NCBI GenBank assembly: GCA_963402885.1
Contig: OY727100.1
Location: forward strand, 12,927,395-12,991,394
Direction of reading: 5' to 3'
DNA length: 64,000 bases
From: Antedon bifida
Lineage: Eukaryota; Echinodermata; Crinoidea; Comatulida; Antedonidae
This document shows positions 58,891 to 64,000 of this stretch, piece after piece (within the stretch, counting starts at the first letter, position 1; each line of letters starts with the position of its first letter). The notes under the pieces are model-generated. The model ran no database searches. It had not been told where the DNA came from and saw only the letters and a program-made list of their open reading frames with translations. The position numbers were made by a program, and so were the translations under genes.

Positions 58891-60746
58891 TAAACAAAGA
58901 CACATTTTTCAATATTTATTTATTCTCAATATATTTTGATGATGTTGAAATAAACACACAGACACATTTTTCAATATTTATTTATTCTCAATGTATTGTG
59001 ATGATGTATTGAAATAAACACACAGACACATTTTTCAATATTTATTTATTCTCAATATATTGTGATGATGTATTGAAATAAACACCCAGACACATTTTTC
59101 AATATTTATTTATTCTTATTGTGATGATGTATTGAAATAAAGACACAGACACATTTTTCAATATTTATTTATTCTCAATATATTTTGATGTATTGAAATA
59201 AACACACAGACACATTTTTCAATATTTATTTATTCTTACTGTATTGTGATGATGTATTGAAATAAACACACAGACACATTTTTCAATATTTATTTATTCT
59301 CAATGTATTGTGATGATGTATTGAAATAAACACACAGACACATTTTTCAATATTTATTTATTCTTAATGTATTGTGATGTTGTATTGAAATAAAGACAGA
59401 CACATTTTCAATATTTATTTATTCTTAATGTATTGTGATGTTGTATTGAAATAAAGACACAGACACATTTTCAATATTTATTTATTCTCAATGTATTGTG
59501 ATGATGTATTGAAATAAACACACAGACACATTTTTCAATATTTATTTATTCTCAATGTATTGTGATGATGTATTGAAATAAACACAGACACATTTTTCAA
59601 TATTTATTTATTCTCAATGTATTTTGATGATGTATTTAAATAAACACACAGACACATTTTTCAATATTTATTTATTCTCAATGTATTGTGATGATGTATT
59701 GAAATAAACACACAGACACATTTTTCAATATTTCCTTATTCTCAATGTATTGTGATGATGTATTGAAATAAACACACAGACACATTTTTCTTATTTATTT
59801 ATTATCAATGTATTGTGATGATGTATTGAAATAAAGACACAGACACATTTTTCAATACTTATTTATTCTCAATGTATTGTGAATGTTGTACTGAAATAAA
59901 CACACAGACACATTTTTCTAATATTTATTTATTCTCAATGTATTGTGATGATGTATTGAAATAAACACACAGACACATTTTTCAATATTTATTTATTCTC
60001 AATGTATTGTGATGATGTATTGAAATAAACACACAGACACATTTTTCAATATTTCTTTATTCTCAATGTATTGTGATGATGTATTGAAATAAACACACAG
60101 ACACATTTTTCTTATTTATTTATTCTCAAAGTATTGTGATGATGTATTGAAATAAAGACACAGACACATTTTTCAATATTTTTTTATTCTCAATGTATTG
60201 TGAATGTTGTACTGAAATAAACACACAGACACATTTTTCAATATTTATTTATTCTCAATGTATTGTGAATGTTGTACTGAAATAAAGACACAGACACATT
60301 TTTCAATATTTATTTATTCTCAATGTATTGTGATGATGTATTGAAATAAAGACACAGACACATTTTTCAATATTTATTTATTCTCAATGTATTGTGATGA
60401 TGTATTGAAATAAAGACACAGACACATTTTTCAATATTTATTTATTCTTAATGTATTGTGATGAGGTATTGAAATAAACACACAGACACATTTTTCAATA
60501 TTTATTTATTCTCAATGTATTGTGATGATGTATTGAAATAAACACACAGACACATTTTTCAATATTTATTTATTCTCAATGTATTGTGATGATGTATTGA
60601 AATAAACACGCAAACATATTTTTCTATATGTACTTATTTTCAATGTCTTGTGAATTTTTGTATTGTTATGGAGGGGTAGGGGATAAAAATTAATAAAAAA
60701 ATAAATAAAAATTGTAATCATAACTGAATGAAAGACCAGTAAATAC

Positions 60747-60834
60747 CATCTCCGGAACATGAACAAAAAAAACATCTAGGCCGGAAGCTGTAAAAGTGTC
60801 TTCACAGGGACAGGATAACCATAGACCATCAAAC
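60747..60834 (-). CDS. exon-like open segment, unidentified
   Basis: On the minus strand an acceptor (CTATCTTTCAG) is followed by 88 bp that is open in one phase and ends at GTATTT. The translation includes FDGLWLSCPCEDTFTASGLD and then VFFVHVPEM. It is the first non-repetitive DNA past satellite 2, and the composition looks coding. No partner exon in matching phase was found, so this may be a real exon of a minus-strand gene or chance. Confidence 0.22.
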
Positions 60835-61154
60835 CTGAAAGATAGTACCAGCTGAATGTAATGCTTTAATATACTACTATTCAAATAACAAAATATTATA
60901 TTCACATTGTTAGATGCAGTAGTCCCGTTTAGAAAATTGTAAGACAGAATTCCAGTGGCCAGTGTTGACAGGAGTAAAATAATAATTCAGATAGTGTATA
61001 ACATAACATTATGGTGGTAGGCTGCAGGTCGCTCTACATGAAATCAGTTTTACGGTTTTAAAACACAGTAAAGAAAAAAAACAGTAAGTAAACATTGTTA
61101 TACAATACTCAGAAAGCAGTTGATTAAGAAAATTATTCATTTAGGAGAAAAAAT

Positions 61155-61238
61155 ATGGCTACATTCGATCCAATGTTTCCTGCTACTACGGCTAAGCCTG
61201 TTGCTAGTAGCAACAAAGCCAGTGAAGTGGTGGCAAAA
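61155..61238 (+). CDS. candidate first coding exon, unidentified
   Basis: The ATG at 61155 has a reasonable context (AATATGG). The 28 codons read MATFDPMFPATTAKPVASSN and then KASEVVAK, followed by a good donor (GTAAGA). Without splicing the frame stops after four more residues. No second exon could be found before the window ends. Codon use looks unlike the surrounding AT-rich DNA. The family is unknown. Confidence 0.3.
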
Positions 61239-61738
61239 GTAAGAGCACTGTAGAGGGGATCCAGTCAAGTTGCCCCATCGCAAAGTCGTCCCATCGCCCA
61301 ACGGTTTTATTTTGGTATGAAGCGCCGCCGCTAGTACGCTGTTTTAATCATATCGGTTTTTTATATTGATCGCGTTGTTACTTTGGTCACCTATATGTCA
61401 TATACATTATAATGTTTATCCTATTATATACATAATTTGTGTTTTAATTTTAATTTTACAGGTTTTAATGGAGTAATGTGCTTTTTGAAAATCATTAAAA
61501 AAATAGTTCCTTGCTTTAAAATTTTCTAAAAAGATCACCACTGATTTATAGTTTCGAAAATGTTAATTTACTATGATTTTAAAATTAATTACCAGAGCCA
61601 CAATTACGAATCTTTCTTCAACCTACAAGTGGATACCAGCTCATTTTTTAGGATAATATAATAATAAATGTATAAATGTGATATAGTAGGCCTATCCATC
61701 GTATAGATTAGTTAAAACAAACAGCGTTTTGTAAGACA

Positions 61739-62710
61739 ATGAGTGTCATATTGATCATTTGCATTTATTTCTACCCCAAATTCAATGTAAGTAATTTTTG
61801 TGAAGTATCTGGTTTAAGTTTGAATAAAAACAAACAACTGCTATATGGATTGGTAAGAATAGATATACAAGTGATAAACCATATAATTAAACTGGGTCAC
61901 TCATCTAATAAAGATCTTAGGAATCTACTTAGGATATGATACAGAATTATGCAAAGAATTAAATAAGGACAAAAAGTTAACACATTTTCAAAAGTTGTTG
62001 AATACATGGAAAGGCAGGAAGGAACCTTACAGTATTTGGGAAAATCACAGTTTAGCTTAGCTCAATTAATTTACAATGCATCTATAAATGATGTTCCAGA
62101 AAGTGTTGTTAAAAGGATAACACAATAATCTTATGAATTTTTCTGGAATGGAAAAAAGGAAAACATTAATTGGTAAAATAGTTAATGGTGGCATTAATAT
62201 GTCTGATTTTTTTCTATTCAAGTGAAAGCTCTCAAAATCTCATGGGTAAAAAAAATTCTTTGTAGAAAGCATGTAAAATGGAAAATACTTCCTTTGTATT
62301 ACATAAATAAGATGGAAATGAATTTATGGTATTGGACATGTCAAATTTGAATAATAATAAGTGCAGTTATTTTTAAAATAAGATGCCTTTATTTTATTCA
62401 AATGTAATAAAATGTTTTGCAGAATTTAATGCAAATTTTAAGCATAATGTAACATCATATAATGATGTTATGCAAGGAAATAAGGAAATTGTATGTAAAA
62501 ACAAAACTTTGTTTTATAAAATGTGGAGTTTTAATCAAATAAATGCAAAATTAATAGACACATGTACCCAGGTGAAATTCTGTTACAGTTAAAAGTCAAA
62601 GAAACTGGATTAGTGAATATGCTACACTTATACAAGCTATTCCTAAATGTTGGCTGGATTTGATAAAAAATGTTAAAGAAAGTAGTGTTGAATGAAATAC
62701 AGATGAATAT
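61739..62710 (+). mobile_element. decayed L1/Tx1-type LINE, reverse transcriptase C-terminal part
   Basis: Broken frames contain VSGLSLNKNKQLLYGLVRID (reverse-transcriptase region after the active site), then LGKSQFSLAQLIYNASINDV, FFWNGKKENI, GGINMSDFFLFK and YATLIQAIPKCWLDLI. These follow the order seen at the C-terminal end of Tx1/L1 ORF2. Stops and frameshifts interrupt every part, so it is inactive and 5' truncated. The fragment at 42486 is from a similar family. Confidence 0.72.
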
Positions 62711-64000
62711 AGTTTAGTAGTCCTCAGCAGGTAAGCAGCAGCTAAAAACAAAACAGATATTCAAGTCAAATTAATGGCATATTTGTTGCCCCCATTACCA
62801 TTCCCAAATGGAAACATGAAATTAGTATAATGGTGGTTTCACATCTGGTAAAGAAAAGTAAAAATGAGAAAAACAAAAAAATATGCACAACTTAATTGTA
62901 CCTGTTCATTTAAAGAATTAGTTTTTGGTTGTGAATGCAGCATAAAGAACAAACTATTATTGAACTGCTCTTTATTCTATATACAAAAAAATATATTGTC
63001 AGCACTAAGTAAATAAAACCAATGGGTCATTTTTAAGAGTATCTTTGTACATACTATGAATGTATTTTATTAATGCTGATTTATTAATTATGTTATTTAT
63101 TGATTTTATTTTTTTTTATTATTGTGAAGATGTGAATAAACCACTCAGTTCTGTGCATAAACGTAAATAATGCAAACATAAATTTTTTTTTTAAATGAGA
63201 GTTACTAAAGACAATACAACTAATGTGTAGCTGAGTTGTTTTGTTTTAATTTAAAACTTTTTAAAAAATATATTTTAATGATGAATTGTATAATTTATAT
63301 TTATTGATATGGGAAACTTAACATATAAAAAAAAAATGTATGTATATTATATATTATAAAATTAATTTTCAGAATATCACTCAGGTGGTTCAAAATTAAT
63401 GTTTGCCACCTGTGGTGTTATATTATACAATGTGAATGCAAAAACAAAATAAGAGAAACAAGAACGGATTGATTACAAAGAAATGTATTTATTCAAAATA
63501 AGTATATAACAAAATTATGAAGTGAATCTCACAGAAGAGAAAAAATAAAAAGTTATATTTTCATTTTCATTAAAGATAATGAAGATGAACAAAAGAAATA
63601 ATTCCCTGCGTTTAATTAACAATACGCCTGTCCTTGATACTCTACAGTTCTGAGCAGTCACATTATCGTAAACTACCCACCGTCAACAACAACCGTGTGA
63701 CGTGACCGTGTGACGTAGACGTACGCTCGCCTCCTGCTCAAGTTGGCGAGTGGCGATTTGAGTGGCTTTCAACATAACAAAATAATTCATACTTACCTTA
63801 TCCATACAAATTGTACGTAATAAAATACATTTAATTGATATTTATTATTAATTTGTTAAAAGTTTCAACAACCGTATGCCTATACAAAACACAACTAAGC
63901 CTACGTAAAATAAACATCTGCGAAAACAAAATCTGGAAACATGGCGAGTCATGGCGGCGTGTGTTGTAGTGGTTTACTTTCTTTAAAAACTATCTGAAAC
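62711..64000. other. no recognised gene
   Basis: AT-rich sequence with possible LINE tail at its left. A slightly GC-richer patch lies at 63640-63780 (GACGTACGCTCGCCTCCTGC, GTTGGCGAGTGGCGATTTG). An ATGGCGAGTCATGGCGGCG near 63941 could start a gene, but both in-frame readings stop within 20 codons. Nothing is supported. Confidence 0.4.

Larger units (their letters stand above)
53488..60640 (+). repeat. satellite array 2, 62-64-bp unit, about 110 copies
   Basis: The unit reads AATGTATTGTGATGATGTAT, TGAAATAAACACACAGACAC, then ATTTTTCAATATTTATTTATTCTC. Length variants come from ACAC versus AC and from loss of one GAT. Common substitutions are CTTAAT for CTCAAT, AAAGACAG for AAACACAG, and TTTTTTGATG for TATTGTGATG. 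The array is 7.1 kb. Larger blocks inside it are duplicated (see findings). It also contains two 24-bp palindromes and two copies of a unique 190-bp segment. No gene lies inside; frames within units are trivial products of repetition. Confidence 0.97.

Noticed and set aside
63941..64000. Start of a gene at ATGGCGAGTCATGGCGGCG
   Set aside because: Both in-frame readings stop within 20 codons before the window ends, and no donor clearly rescues them.

Overview
The window is AT-rich, intron-containing animal DNA. The best guess is a marine invertebrate deuterostome, possibly an echinoderm. The reasons are spliced genes with clear vertebrate counterparts (RELCH, FBXL8, a MARVEL four-pass protein), a TRIM-NHL gene with an uninterrupted coding region, tandem ADF/cofilin-type genes that recall starfish depactin, and a dense load of MITEs, SINEs and decayed LINEs. 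The species cannot be fixed from the sequence alone.

Layout. 1-439: the last two coding exons of an unidentified plus-strand gene. 440-6286: repeat-rich intergenic DNA. 6287-29033 (minus): a complete RELCH orthologue. I joined 23 coding exons with GT/AG borders and consistent phase; they total 3567 nt (1188 aa). Its introns carry most of the MITE and SINE copies. 29034-29989: a head-to-head promoter region. 29990-32128 (plus): TRIM-NHL. 34281-35731 (plus): FBXL8-like, two coding exons. 38217-40103 (minus): a four-exon MARVEL (CMTM/plasmolipin-like) gene. 40725-41808 and 43900-45260 (plus): two tandem ADF-domain genes with the same three-exon plan. The first is frameshifted by an extra TG. 45976-48067: a 30/31-bp satellite. 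About 48068-52390: decayed satellite-like DNA holding a broken RTE-type LINE. 52391-53110: a degenerate triplicated block with exon-like segments. 53488-60640: a 7-kb array of a 62-64-bp satellite with nested higher-order duplications. 60650-64000: a few weak exon-like pieces and a broken L1/Tx1-type LINE.

The genes do not form one pathway. RELCH is an endosome-to-Golgi tethering protein, TRIM-NHL a probable E3 ligase, FBXL8 an SCF substrate receptor, the MARVEL protein a membrane protein and the ADF proteins actin-dynamics factors.

The most unusual signals are not genes. They are: a 24-26-bp palindromic insertion (arms CATGGAGGTA / TACCTCCATG) flanked by perfect 7-bp target duplications at two unrelated sites; a SINE with a 5S rRNA head; several MITE families with exact target duplications; nested duplications inside both satellites; and clusters of AGGCCT upstream of genes. 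All calls come from reading the sequence. No database search or alignment program was run.
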